In this document: piece after piece, positions 8,611 to 19,865 of the stretch | How positions within the stretch are numbered: the stretch's first letter is position 1 | Layout: each line of letters begins with the position of its first letter | NCBI RefSeq assembly: GCF_022601685.1 | Contig: NZ_JAKUML010000006.1 | Location: forward strand, 1-64,000 | Origin: Acinetobacter sedimenti | GTDB taxonomy: Bacteria; Pseudomonadota; Gammaproteobacteria; Pseudomonadales; Moraxellaceae | Direction of reading: 5' to 3' | Length of the DNA: 64,000 nucleotides | Translations under genes and position numbers: made by a program | Notes under the pieces: generated by a model | The model's input: the letters and a program-made list of their open reading frames with translations, nothing else | What the model was told of the DNA's origin: nothing | Database searches by the model: none

Positions 8611-9804
8611 TCAATGAATATGCTGAAAACTGGTTGAGTAATTCAGCAATTTACGCATTAATTCTGCCTGACTTTTGCAACCTACTTTAATAAAAATATG
8701 CTTTAAATAGGTTCTCACCGAGCTCAATGTAATGCCGCACTGCGTGGCGATCTGCGTTAAATCTAAACCTTGAGCAAAATATTCGCAAATCTCTGTTTCT
8801 CGATTAGAAAGTTGATAATGCGTCATTAAATATTGTTTCGCCAAGTACACTTGATGATTTGGAGTTGTTAAAAAAATGGCAACCTGCGGTGATTGAGTCT
8901 GCAAGTTTTCACTGTATCCTGAATTTAGCCCGACATGATTCTGTAAATTCGAAAATGGCACTACAGAAATTAATATGGAATCTTGATCACTTTCATCGTT
9001 CAGCGACATTACACCACCAACCTCACTATCATTGAAATTGGTAATATTTCTTTGAAATAATGCACTTAAAATATATTGATCAAGGGTCGCCTGATCCCTC
9101 ACGTTCACTTTTAAACGATTAAAACGATCTATGGATATATATGTTGAATGTTCAAATACGCTCTGTGCTTTCTTATTTGCGTAAACTAAACGACTATCTT
9201 GATCTAAAATAATTACGCCTACTCGAATATAATCCAACAAACTCGATAAATTTTGATTTTCTTGTTTTACTGTGCTGAGCTGTCGATGAATCTGTAGAGC
9301 CCTTCTAAGGTGTACACCCAACCGAGTTAAAATATCTAGTTGAGTTTTCTCAAAAGGCTTTGCAGTTGCTGCACGATGCGTTGCTAACACTGCCCATTGG
9401 TACTTTGCCTGTTCAAGTAAAACCGCACAGACGTGGCTGATCCCAGTCGGTTTTAAACACTTTTCATAAAAGATATACTCATCAGTTCCGAGCATAGTTG
9501 CGTAAGAAGTGAAATCTTGTTTTACAGCGCCACCTAAGCCAACACTTTGCCAATGTGGCGTATGTAATTTCATATCAATGACTTTGACTTGTTCATCTGC
9601 ATAAGCTAACAAGCCTTCTTCTGGAATATTAAACGAGTAAACAAAATCAAATTTGGGGTTGAGTTGATCGCATACGGTAAAAATCGCTGTTTTACTCTCG
9701 GTATAATCTACAATTTCCTCAAGTACGTTCGACCATAGCGCTGAATTCATAGAGGCGTCATAGATCGTTCCAATGAGTTCGTTTTCTCGCTCAAAATCAG
9801 ACAT
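8611..9804 (-). CDS. LuxR-family transcriptional regulator
   Basis: A 397-residue DNA-binding regulator. The C-terminal 65 residues form a LuxR/GerE helix-turn-helix: LSNRETEICEYFAQG, LTQIATQCGITLSSVRTYLKHIF, then KSQAELMRKLL. The middle (ILDQDSRLVYANKKAQSVFEH) looks like a PAS-type sensory fold, and the N-terminal part may be GAF-like. There is no receiver domain or acyl-homoserine-lactone pocket, so the signal is unknown. ATG 9804 is preferred over an upstream TTG because GGGGAGA lies about seven bases before it. It is transcribed away from the lipoprotein gene at 10045, which it might control; this is suggested only by the divergent layout. Confidence 0.85.
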   Translation of the reverse strand: MSDFERENELIGTIYDASMNSALWSNVLEEIVDYTESKTAIFTVCDQLNPKFDFVYSFNIPEEGLLAYADEQVKVIDMKLHTPHWQSVGLGGAVKQDFTSYATMLGTDEYIFYEKCLKPTGISHVCAVLLEQAKYQWAVLATHRAATAKPFEKTQLDILTRLGVHLRRALQIHRQLSTVKQENQNLSSLLDYIRVGVIILDQDSRLVYANKKAQSVFEHSTYISIDRFNRLKVNVRDQATLDQYILSALFQRNITNFNDSEVGGVMSLNDESDQDSILISVVPFSNLQNHVGLNSGYSENLQTQSPQVAIFLTTPNHQVYLAKQYLMTHYQLSNRETEICEYFAQGLDLTQIATQCGITLSSVRTYLKHIFIKVGCKSQAELMRKLLNYSTSFQHIH

Positions 9805-10044
9805 GGCTACTCTCCCCAATTAATATACTTATAAATAATCTAAGACTCAGTTATACAAATTTTTTGCAATTTTTTCTAGTTTTAACTTTTGTAACTGCAT
9901 TTAATTCACCTTACATTTCATAATCTTATAATAAAATTAAGATAAATAGATGATTTAAATACAAATAACATCCCCATTTAAGGATATTTATAAAAAATAT
10001 ATTTTATTAGTATGTAATGACGATTTAAAAAAAGGATGATCACG

Positions 10045-11250
10045 ATGAAAAAGACGCTTTTAATTTCTATGCTCACGATGAGCCTCATTGCCTGTGGTGG
10101 GGGCAATTCTAGTTCTTCAAATAATGAATCAGAGGGTGAAACCGAAGGCAATACAAATACTGGAGTACTTACAGATGGGGATATTGCAGGAGTAAGCTAT
10201 ACGACCAGTAGTGGTCTTACAGGCACTACCAATGAAAATGGTGAATTTAGCTATGCAGATGGAGATCAAGTTACTTTCAAAATCGGTGATGTGCAACTCG
10301 GCGAAACCATCGATGCAGTTGCTCGTATCACACCATTAGATTTAGCTGAATCAGAGAATTCTAGAACTAATCTTTTGGTATTTTTACAGTCATTAGATAG
10401 CGATGGTAAGCATGATAATGGCATTAGTATTTCAACCACAGTGAGTACAGCTTTAGCAAATCAAAGCATCGACTTTGAACAGTCACCTGAAGATTTCATT
10501 AGCGATGCTACATTTGTGGACACAATGGCTCAAGCTGGATTAGAAACAGTCGTTTCCCCTAGTCAAGCAATGGCAAACTTCCAGAACGCATTTTATAAAG
10601 ACATCTCTGGTGTGTGGCAATACTCTAATCAGCAAAGCGGTACGCCCATTAATGTCTTGATATATATAGATGAAGATGGACAGTATCTACTCGGTGAATT
10701 TTCCGCACAAGACCAAGCAGGTCAGCCTGGACTTGAAGCGGGTGATATCAACTGGAATGCTGTAACTACGAGCTTAACACCATCTATCAATATTGATACA
10801 AATGATGAGTGGGGATTATCTAATCCTGTCGGCTTGCATCACTTAAACTTTGACGGCACAGATCTGATTTTAACTGAGCCCGATATTCAACAAACTTATA
10901 TCTTTACAAAAGTTAAAAATCAAGACAACCAAATCATTGGTTCATGGCAGTACAGTAAGGGACAAGTCTTTAGCTTCCTAGAAAATGGGACTTACTTTAT
11001 GCTTGATCCAATAGGTGATGATCAAGTAGAAATTGGCGATTCACCTTGTGGTGGTGCAGGAATTGAATCCGGAAAATATACCATTACCGGCTCAAATCTT
11101 ATTATTCATGATGTAAGTATTGATACCAATGACTGCGCTGGTCTATCTGATAACCAGCAAGGGCAAACGTTACCGTTTAGTATTCAAGGTAATGAATTTC
11201 AGTTTAGTCCTGCAAGTGAAGGAACTTTTACCATAAACCGTATTATTTAA
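10045..11250 (+). CDS. putative surface lipoprotein, 401 aa
   Basis: The protein starts MKKTLLISMLTMSLIAC-GGG: a lipoprotein signal peptide with lipobox LIAC, followed by a Ser/Asn/Glu-rich linker. Residues about 45-95 (ITPLD preceded by LTGTTNENGEFSYADGDQVTF) resemble a small beta-sandwich repeat often found at the N-terminus of bacterial exported lipoproteins. The C-terminal half has two lipocalin-like stretches (SGVWQYS, IGSWQYSKGQVFSFLENGTY) that look like related beta domains. AGGA lies eight bases before ATG 10045. It is probably monocistronic, with a terminator after it. The function is unknown and no enzyme motif was seen. Confidence 0.75.
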   Translation: MKKTLLISMLTMSLIACGGGNSSSSNNESEGETEGNTNTGVLTDGDIAGVSYTTSSGLTGTTNENGEFSYADGDQVTFKIGDVQLGETIDAVARITPLDLAESENSRTNLLVFLQSLDSDGKHDNGISISTTVSTALANQSIDFEQSPEDFISDATFVDTMAQAGLETVVSPSQAMANFQNAFYKDISGVWQYSNQQSGTPINVLIYIDEDGQYLLGEFSAQDQAGQPGLEAGDINWNAVTTSLTPSINIDTNDEWGLSNPVGLHHLNFDGTDLILTEPDIQQTYIFTKVKNQDNQIIGSWQYSKGQVFSFLENGTYFMLDPIGDDQVEIGDSPCGGAGIESGKYTITGSNLIIHDVSIDTNDCAGLSDNQQGQTLPFSIQGNEFQFSPASEGTFTINRII

Positions 11251-11268
11251 CTTCACGATAATATCAAT

Positions 11269-11304
11269 GACCACAGTGATAATTACTCTCTGTGGTCTTT
11301 TTTT
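11269..11304 (+). terminator. terminator after the lipoprotein gene
   Basis: GACCACAG (11269-11276) pairs with CTGTGGTC (11290-11297), followed by seven T. Confidence 0.88.
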
Positions 11305-11337
11305 AAATCGATTTTAAAGCAATCAAATATCTAAACA

Positions 11338-12186
11338 TTAATACAGATCCGCACGCGTCTTTCTCACCAAACTCGGATCATGCTTTTCACGTTCCAAACG
11401 CTCAACCAGTGTTATTGCTTGCAGCTCAATTTTGCCATCTTTAAATAAAATCATCTCACCGGGCTGATAAGCCTGCCACATCTCATTATCTGTTAATGGC
11501 TCTGTGGTAATCACTGCCACACGATCCTCTAATGTCGTCACTGTGCTAAAGTCAATATCAACATCTAAGTCAATCAGCTTCGCATGCTGGAACGGATATT
11601 CACGGATGAGCCAATGAAGCTTGGTGGTGGCATAACTAAATAAAGCCTGTCCATTAGATAAGAAAAAATTAAACGTGCCGTGCTCTGCAACCTTAGGACA
11701 AATCTGTTGTAAATATTCAAAAATATCTTCAAGGCTTGGATGTTCATTGCCAAATTTCAGCGCCAACTGGTCTAGCACATAGCAAAATGCCAACTCACTA
11801 TCTGTATCCCCTACAGACTGAAATCGACCTGTGAGCTCGGGATTAAAATTTAAAAGGTCACCATTATGGGCAAAAATCCACTGTCTACCCCACAGCTCTC
11901 GCACGAATGGATGAGAGTTTTCTAAGTTAATTTTGCCTTGAGTTGCCTTTCGAATGTGCGCAATCACATTGCGTGATTTGATCGGATAATTACGAATGAG
12001 ATTTGCAATCGGTGACTCTAAAGCAGAATGATTGTCAACAAACAATCGACAGGCTTTTTCTTCAAAAAAAGCAATACCAAAACCATCAGAGTGATCCGAT
12101 GTGACACCCGCACGCTGCGAAAATCCTCGAAACGAAAAATCGATGTCGGTAGGTGTGGCGCAATTCATTCCGAGCAATTGACACAT
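11338..12186 (-). CDS. yafJ: class II glutamine amidotransferase, YafJ-like
   Basis: This is an N-terminal-nucleophile glutaminase. Cys2 follows the initiator Met (MCQLLGMNC), and the class II pattern continues with HSDGFGIAFF, VIAHIRKATQG, NSHPF and FAHNGDL. At 282 residues it is a stand-alone glutaminase domain related to E. coli YafJ and to the EgtC type, with no synthase domain attached. The acceptor of the released ammonia is not known. It is a single gene on the minus strand, convergent with the lipoprotein terminator. Confidence 0.87.
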   Translation of the reverse strand: MCQLLGMNCATPTDIDFSFRGFSQRAGVTSDHSDGFGIAFFEEKACRLFVDNHSALESPIANLIRNYPIKSRNVIAHIRKATQGKINLENSHPFVRELWGRQWIFAHNGDLLNFNPELTGRFQSVGDTDSELAFCYVLDQLALKFGNEHPSLEDIFEYLQQICPKVAEHGTFNFFLSNGQALFSYATTKLHWLIREYPFQHAKLIDLDVDIDFSTVTTLEDRVAVITTEPLTDNEMWQAYQPGEMILFKDGKIELQAITLVERLEREKHDPSLVRKTRADLY

Positions 12187-12341
12187 AAGCTTTCACTATT
12201 TTGGGAGGTTGGTCTTACAGAAGCTTAAAGTCAATACTTCTAGCTTAGCTGTCTTTCATCCAATATATGAAATATTGTTGTGTCTGCTCAAGTCTTTTTT
12301 TGAATATACATATCCAGCGTTGATATAAAAGTGATCCCGTC

Positions 12342-13202
12342 TTAACGCTGAATCATTTTATTCATGACAAAGCTTTTTGCTGCTTCATTCATTTCAAGGT
12401 AGACGAAATAATCTAAGCAGTTGAAAACTTCATCATAAAAAGCTTGCTTAGAAAGTTTCGCTTGCATATTCAAATACACATCGAATAGCTTCGGTATACG
12501 CTCCTCATGTGGCAAGCTGAAACTTGGCATTTGTGGTGTGAATGCATTTAATGCCTGAATATCAATGCTTTGCTCAGGACTTAGATTTTGTAATAGCTGA
12601 TGCGTGTGGTAAGCACGCGCTAGATTACCTTCCAAGCGAATACTGACACAGCCCATAAGATATTTAGCTCGCATACTCCATAACACTTTTGGTGCAAGAT
12701 TGAGCCATAACATTGACAATGCCTTACCAGAACGGAATCGTGGATGCACACACGTACGACCGACTTCGACAATGTTCGAACAATGTGCAAGATGTGGAAT
12801 CACATTAAACTCTTGGGCGCTATAACTATGCCCAACTTCATGCCCTTGGAATAATTTTAACCGTGTATAAGCAACGATTTCACCTGACCATTTTTCACGA
12901 AGCACCGCATGTTCACAGCCAAAATCATAAATATCTTGATCAATCTCTTGCTCGAAAGAGATGCCAAATTGATCAGAAAATTGTGCTGCACGGAATTGTT
13001 GGACTTCACGGAGTTGTTTTAAATCATCGACCCATTCAAATCGAAATTGGGTTTGTTGGTTTTTATTTTTATTCAGTGGCAGTTTATTGGCTAATGGAAA
13101 ATTCGATAAAGGGTTGCCTTTAGGCAGGGGAAGATTTTTGGCAAAAGGGAATTGTTTTGGTGATGGTAGCATTGGGCGAAATTGATTGAGTTTTTCTAAC
13201 AT
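12342..13202 (-). CDS. olsB: GNAT-fold acyltransferase, OlsB-like
   Basis: The central and C-terminal parts match the acyl-ACP-dependent GNAT family that includes ornithine N-acyltransferase OlsB: FEWVDDLKQLREVQQFRAAQF, FGCEHAVLRE, then VEVGRTCVHPRFRSGKALSMLW (the acyl-donor loop) and MGCVSIRLEG. OlsB makes lyso-ornithine lipid, a phosphorus-free membrane lipid precursor. The N-terminus is odd: the first 45 residues are a Pro/Leu/Lys run with repeats such as FPFAKNLPLPKGNPL and NKLPLNKN, possibly a membrane-contact segment. Start ATG 13202 has GAGGAG eight bases upstream. No partner olsA lies nearby, so the substrate is inferred. Confidence 0.75.
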   Translation of the reverse strand: MLEKLNQFRPMLPSPKQFPFAKNLPLPKGNPLSNFPLANKLPLNKNKNQQTQFRFEWVDDLKQLREVQQFRAAQFSDQFGISFEQEIDQDIYDFGCEHAVLREKWSGEIVAYTRLKLFQGHEVGHSYSAQEFNVIPHLAHCSNIVEVGRTCVHPRFRSGKALSMLWLNLAPKVLWSMRAKYLMGCVSIRLEGNLARAYHTHQLLQNLSPEQSIDIQALNAFTPQMPSFSLPHEERIPKLFDVYLNMQAKLSKQAFYDEVFNCLDYFVYLEMNEAAKSFVMNKMIQR

Positions 13203-13323
13203 ATTGTTCACTCCTCGTTTTGCTTACGATAGAAGCGACAGATGACAAATAGATGACTAAATCATGAGCGATTAATGACAATTCAAAAAACAGTCAAATA
13301 AAAGTCTTCAACTCAAAAAACAG

Positions 13324-13348
13324 AAAAAGCCGCACTTAGCGACCTTTT
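13324..13348 (-). terminator. terminator after argB
   Basis: On the minus strand, AAAAGGTCGC pairs with GCGGCTTTTT across a 5-base loop, with two G-U pairs. It sits 26 bp beyond the argB stop. Confidence 0.7.
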
Positions 13349-13373
13349 CAAAACACTTAAAATCAGCTTGAAA

Positions 13374-15742
<2,369 letters not shown>

Positions 15743-15779
15743 CGCTTAGCGTTTAACTCATTAATAACCACTATAAATA

Positions 15780-16232
15780 TTATTTTGTACCAGTATGTCC
15801 AAAGCCACCTGCACCACGCTCTGATTGTTCAAATTCTTCAACAATATCAAACTGCACTTGTTGCACTGGGACAACCACATATTGTGCCAAACGCTCGCCC
15901 GGTTCAAGGACAAAATCCGCCTGCCCACGATTCCACACCGATACCATCAGCTCGCCTTGATAGTCTGAATCAATTAAACCAACCAAGTTACCAAGTACAA
16001 TTCCGTGCTTATGACCCAGCCCTGAACGTGGCAAAATCAAACCTGCAAAATGCGGATCTTCGATATAGATCGACAAACCTGTTTTCACCAAAACCGTCTG
16101 ACCGACAGCAATGGTAATCGCCTCATCTAAACAGGCACGTAGATCAAGTCCTGCCGAGCCAACGGTTGCATAGGTTGGCATATCCCACTGTGTGCCGAGA
16201 CGTTGATCTAATACTTTGACTTGGACTTTCAT
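15780..16232 (-). CDS. dut: dUTP diphosphatase
   Basis: Dut hydrolyses dUTP to dUMP and pyrophosphate, keeping uracil out of DNA and supplying dTMP precursors. The 150-residue protein is the trimeric all-beta type, with its motifs in order: [44 protein letters not shown], and the C-terminal arm [18 protein letters not shown] lies six bases before the ATG. It is the first gene of dut-algC-argB. Confidence 0.97.
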   Translation of the reverse strand: MKVQVKVLDQRLGTQWDMPTYATVGSAGLDLRACLDEAITIAVGQTVLVKTGLSIYIEDPHFAGLILPRSGLGHKHGIVLGNLVGLIDSDYQGELMVSVWNRGQADFVLEPGERLAQYVVVPVQQVQFDIVEEFEQSERGAGGFGHTGTK

Positions 16233-16291
16233 GCTATTTCCTTTAATTTCTGACTAAATTTGATCAATGATAGCGTTTTTAATGACTACAA

Positions 16292-18334
16292 TTATCTTTT
16301 CATCAAGGCTTTCAAATTTTCAATGGCACGGCGAGCTTGCTCTTTAGGATCGACATCCGTCGCACCCGCAGGCTTTTTCCGACCAAGCCATTCAATATCA
16401 TTCTGTGGCAATTCATCTAAGAAGCGACTTGGCGTCATTTGTTTCATTTGTCCACCATTTTTACGTTGCTCTGCCAAAGTCATGGTCAAGCCTTGCTTCG
16501 CCCGAGTAATGCCCACATACATCAGACGGCGTTCTTCTTCAATGGTTTCACTGGCGATCGAGTTGCGATGTGGTAACAACTCCTCTTCTAAGCCCATCAT
16601 ATAGACATAAGGAAATTCCAAGCCTTTCGCCGCATGCAAAGTCAGTAGATTGACCTTATCTTGATCCTGCTCTTCTTGCTGTTGTTCCAGCATGTCGATC
16701 AACACCAATTTACGAATCGCACTTTCAATATTGCGATCATCAACATCTTCGGCTTTATTGATCAGATTTTGGATACTGCTATATAGGCTTTCGATATTGT
16801 CGAATTTCGACTTTTCTTGCGCAGGTGTGGCAGCATTTTCACGAATATAATCGACATAACCCGCTTCATTAATGAACTGACGCACCAACGGTACAGGATC
16901 ATCATGATCATGTAATTCTTCGGTAAAGCGTTGAATAAACTCGGCAAACTCATGTAACTGGCTCATGGCTTTTTTCGGCAAGACCATCGCAAGGCGTTGA
17001 TCCGCAGATGCACCAAGCAAAGACAAATGATTTTCCTGCGCAAATAAGCCGAGCTTTTCTAAGGTCACAGGACCAATCGCACGTTTTGGCGTGTTGATAA
17101 TGCGTAGAAATGCACTGTCATCTTCAGGATTAATGATCAAGCGCAGATAGCTCATGATGTCTTTAATCTCTGCCCGAGCAAAGAACGATTGACCACCCGA
17201 AAGCTTGTAAGGAATCTGCATCTGACGTAGCTGTGTTTCGATCACTCGTGATTGGAAATTACCACGATACAGCACCGCATAATCTTTCCAATTTTTACCA
17301 TTCATCAGCTTGTGCGTAATCAAATCTTTGACCACACGTTCCGCTTCATCATCGTCATTGCGACAGGTAATTACTCGAATCGCTTCGCCACGACCTTTAT
17401 CACTCCACAAGGCTTTTTCAAAAATATGCGGATTGTTGCCAATCACCGCATTGGCAGCATTCAAAATGACATTGGTCGAGCGATAATTCTGCTCCAACTT
17501 CACCACCTTTAAACGTGGGAAATCATCTTTGAGCAGTGCCATATTTTCAGGCTTTGCACCACGCCATGCGTAGATCGACTGGTCATCATCACCTACAGCA
17601 GTGAACTGTCCCATCACGCCGACCAGTAATTTCACCATCATATATTGTGCGGTATTGGTATCTTGATACTCATCGACGAGTAAATAGCGCACACGATTTT
17701 GCCACTTGTCACGCACTTCGGCATTGTCTTGTAAAAGTCGTGTCGGGAGCACGATCAAGTCATCAAAATCCACCGCATTATAAGCACGCAGATTGCGCTC
17801 ATAGAGTTGATAAAGATGCGCCAATTGTACATCTTCTTCAGTTTCACAGGTGACATGCGCTTGCTCAGGCAAGATCAGATCATTTTTCCAATCCGAGATT
17901 TTCTTCATGGCTTTGGCGATCAGTTCTTTGCTATCTGCATTTGCCAGATTGTCCCGATGCATCAAATCCATCAGAATTCGTTTGCAGTCATCGGCATCTA
18001 GAATAGAAAAATTATTTTTCAGTGGCGTATGTTTTAGTTCGATACGTAGCAAATTCAAACCAAAAGTATGGAAGGTCGACACACTCAGACCTTTAGATTG
18101 CTCTTTGGATAGATGGCGAGTGACACGCTCTTTCATCTCACGAGCGGCTTTATTGGTAAAGGTCACTGCGGTGATACGATGTGCAGGAATACGACATTCT
18201 TGCACAAGATAGGCAATCTTTTGCGTAATGACTGAGGTTTTGCCTGAACCTGCACCCGCCAATACCAATAGCGGTCCTTGCGTATAGCGCATGGCTTCTT
18301 GTTGTTTCTCGTTCAGCAGGCTACCCACAGACAT
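16292..18334 (-). CDS. rep: ATP-dependent DNA helicase Rep
   Basis: Rep is a 3'-5' superfamily 1A helicase that helps replication forks pass protein-DNA blocks. At 680 residues it has the usual length of Rep. The Q-motif LNEKQQEAM precedes Walker A GAGSGKT (27-33). Motif II is VDEYQDTN, motif III VGDDDQSIYAWRGA, motif IV EQNYRST, motif V LLTLHAAKGLEFPYVY and motif VI EERRLMYVGITRAKQGL. It is distinguished from UvrD by the shorter C-terminus and by overall wording of the motifs; a UvrD assignment is less likely. It lies 59 bp before dut in the same direction. Confidence 0.93.
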   Translation of the reverse strand: MSVGSLLNEKQQEAMRYTQGPLLVLAGAGSGKTSVITQKIAYLVQECRIPAHRITAVTFTNKAAREMKERVTRHLSKEQSKGLSVSTFHTFGLNLLRIELKHTPLKNNFSILDADDCKRILMDLMHRDNLANADSKELIAKAMKKISDWKNDLILPEQAHVTCETEEDVQLAHLYQLYERNLRAYNAVDFDDLIVLPTRLLQDNAEVRDKWQNRVRYLLVDEYQDTNTAQYMMVKLLVGVMGQFTAVGDDDQSIYAWRGAKPENMALLKDDFPRLKVVKLEQNYRSTNVILNAANAVIGNNPHIFEKALWSDKGRGEAIRVITCRNDDDEAERVVKDLITHKLMNGKNWKDYAVLYRGNFQSRVIETQLRQMQIPYKLSGGQSFFARAEIKDIMSYLRLIINPEDDSAFLRIINTPKRAIGPVTLEKLGLFAQENHLSLLGASADQRLAMVLPKKAMSQLHEFAEFIQRFTEELHDHDDPVPLVRQFINEAGYVDYIRENAATPAQEKSKFDNIESLYSSIQNLINKAEDVDDRNIESAIRKLVLIDMLEQQQEEQDQDKVNLLTLHAAKGLEFPYVYMMGLEEELLPHRNSIASETIEEERRLMYVGITRAKQGLTMTLAEQRKNGGQMKQMTPSRFLDELPQNDIEWLGRKKPAGATDVDPKEQARRAIENLKALMKR

Positions 18335-18549
18335 TCAAACACCTAAAAATTAAATTGACAGCAACATGTGTTATTGCATTCTCAATCAATACAATGAAAA
18401 ACTTTGCAGTTCGATTTTTAAAAAGCAAATTATAGAGCCTTGCGTTTTAGTTGCAATGACTAATCGGAAAATGCCAAACACATGCCGTCAAATTGTGCCG
18501 TGCTCAATCCGTCATTTTCAAATGCTGATGATGCTAAGATTTCAAAATA

Positions 18550-19536
18550 TCAGTGCTGACAAACTTGTAAATCATCGTGCTCAGCTTGCAACTGATTTTT
18601 CTTAGCTATTAAAGCTTTTTGCAATTGATCGATTTGGTTTTGTGCTGCCACTTCCCCTGCTTGTATAGTCTGCGTGCGTGAGCCAACCGAGAATACATGG
18701 GCTTTTTCTCGAATATCAGGGCGAATCACGATGTCCGCTTGCTTGACTTCGTAGTCGGCGAGGCGATTTTGCATGATGTTAATGTTTTGGTTAAACAATC
18801 CCCACACATTCGAGGTTTCGGTATGTTCTGGACGTGCCAAAATATCCACAGCAATGATCATATCTGCCCCAAGTTGCTTGGCGATAGACACAGGCACTGG
18901 ATGCACTAACCCACCGTCAACATATTCTTGCTCGCCGATCTTGGTTGGCACAAACATACTCGGAATACTGGTCGAAGCCATCACCGCCTTACCTGTATCA
19001 CCTTGTCGAAAAACCACATCTTGTCCAGATTTTAATTCCGTGGCCACCACATAGAATGGAATCTTCATATTTTCAAGTAAGGTATTATCCACTTGTGCAT
19101 TGACATAGTTTGCGATTTTCTGCCCATTAAAAAAGCCTTGCTTACTCAAAGTAAAATCTCGCACGTCGTCACTTTTGAGATCCATGGCAATGTTTTTCAT
19201 CTGCTCAGGCGTTTTACCGCTAGCATAGATCGCACCAACGATACTGCCCGCACTGGTGCCAACGATCATATCGGGACGAATACCATTCTGCTCAAGCACA
19301 TCAATCACGCCAATGTGCGCATAGCCACGTGCCCCGCCACTTCCGAGCACTAAGGCAACTTTAGGCTTTGGCTTTTGATGTTCTGAGCTCACCGCTTTCC
19401 ACTGACACGGCAATGTCTGTGCACTCGGACTTTGTGCACTTTCTTTTTGTGCACTCGCTTTTTGAGCATGTGCAGCATGCAAACACAGACTCGGAATCAA
19501 AAAAAGTAGACTGAACTTGGAAATGGCTTTAAGCAT
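18550..19536 (-). CDS. patatin-like phospholipase, RssA-like, exported
   Basis: A patatin-domain serine hydrolase. It has the oxyanion motif GSGGARG (65-71), nucleophile Ser95 in GTSAGS and the catalytic Asp in YVDGGLVHP, a complete Ser-Asp dyad. The likely activity is phospholipase A or lysophospholipase. Unlike cytoplasmic RssA, it begins with a signal peptide (FSLLFLIPSLCLHAAHA) and then a short SAQK/SAQS repeat (residues 25-40), so it should act in the periplasm or be secreted. The C-terminus ends in a charged helix. It is monocistronic and divergent from aspC. Confidence 0.85.
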   Translation of the reverse strand: MLKAISKFSLLFLIPSLCLHAAHAQKASAQKESAQSPSAQTLPCQWKAVSSEHQKPKPKVALVLGSGGARGYAHIGVIDVLEQNGIRPDMIVGTSAGSIVGAIYASGKTPEQMKNIAMDLKSDDVRDFTLSKQGFFNGQKIANYVNAQVDNTLLENMKIPFYVVATELKSGQDVVFRQGDTGKAVMASTSIPSMFVPTKIGEQEYVDGGLVHPVPVSIAKQLGADMIIAVDILARPEHTETSNVWGLFNQNINIMQNRLADYEVKQADIVIRPDIREKAHVFSVGSRTQTIQAGEVAAQNQIDQLQKALIAKKNQLQAEHDDLQVCQH

Positions 19537-19865
19537 GATTGAAGTGATCGTGAAAAACTGATGTCATAGAAATAGCTTCGGAAATATGCAGAACGCATGC
19601 TACTGGATTTACTGCGAATCTTCGATGGAAGAATTGCTGAAAAATGTTATTTTCAACACATTTTTCTTCTTTTCAATATTTTTCCGATTAAGGTTTTTTC
19701 AACAAACCGCTAACGTAAGATTTATGAAAACTTTTTTTGTCTTTGCGTGATTATTAATATCTGTCTAAGGCAATTTTGCGCTAAAATAGCAAGCGTTTTT
19801 ATAACATGTATTGTATCTGAATTTTTCATTCAATTTTCATCCCTAAACATAGAAGGAATGCTGCC
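19537..19865. other. divergent intergenic region between patatin gene and aspC
   Basis: These 329 bp are AT-rich and non-coding, with poly-T and poly-A tracts around 19640-19700. They must hold the outward promoters for both flanking genes. AGAAGGAA before 19866 is the aspC ribosome site. No hexamer pair was clear enough to annotate. Confidence 0.5.
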
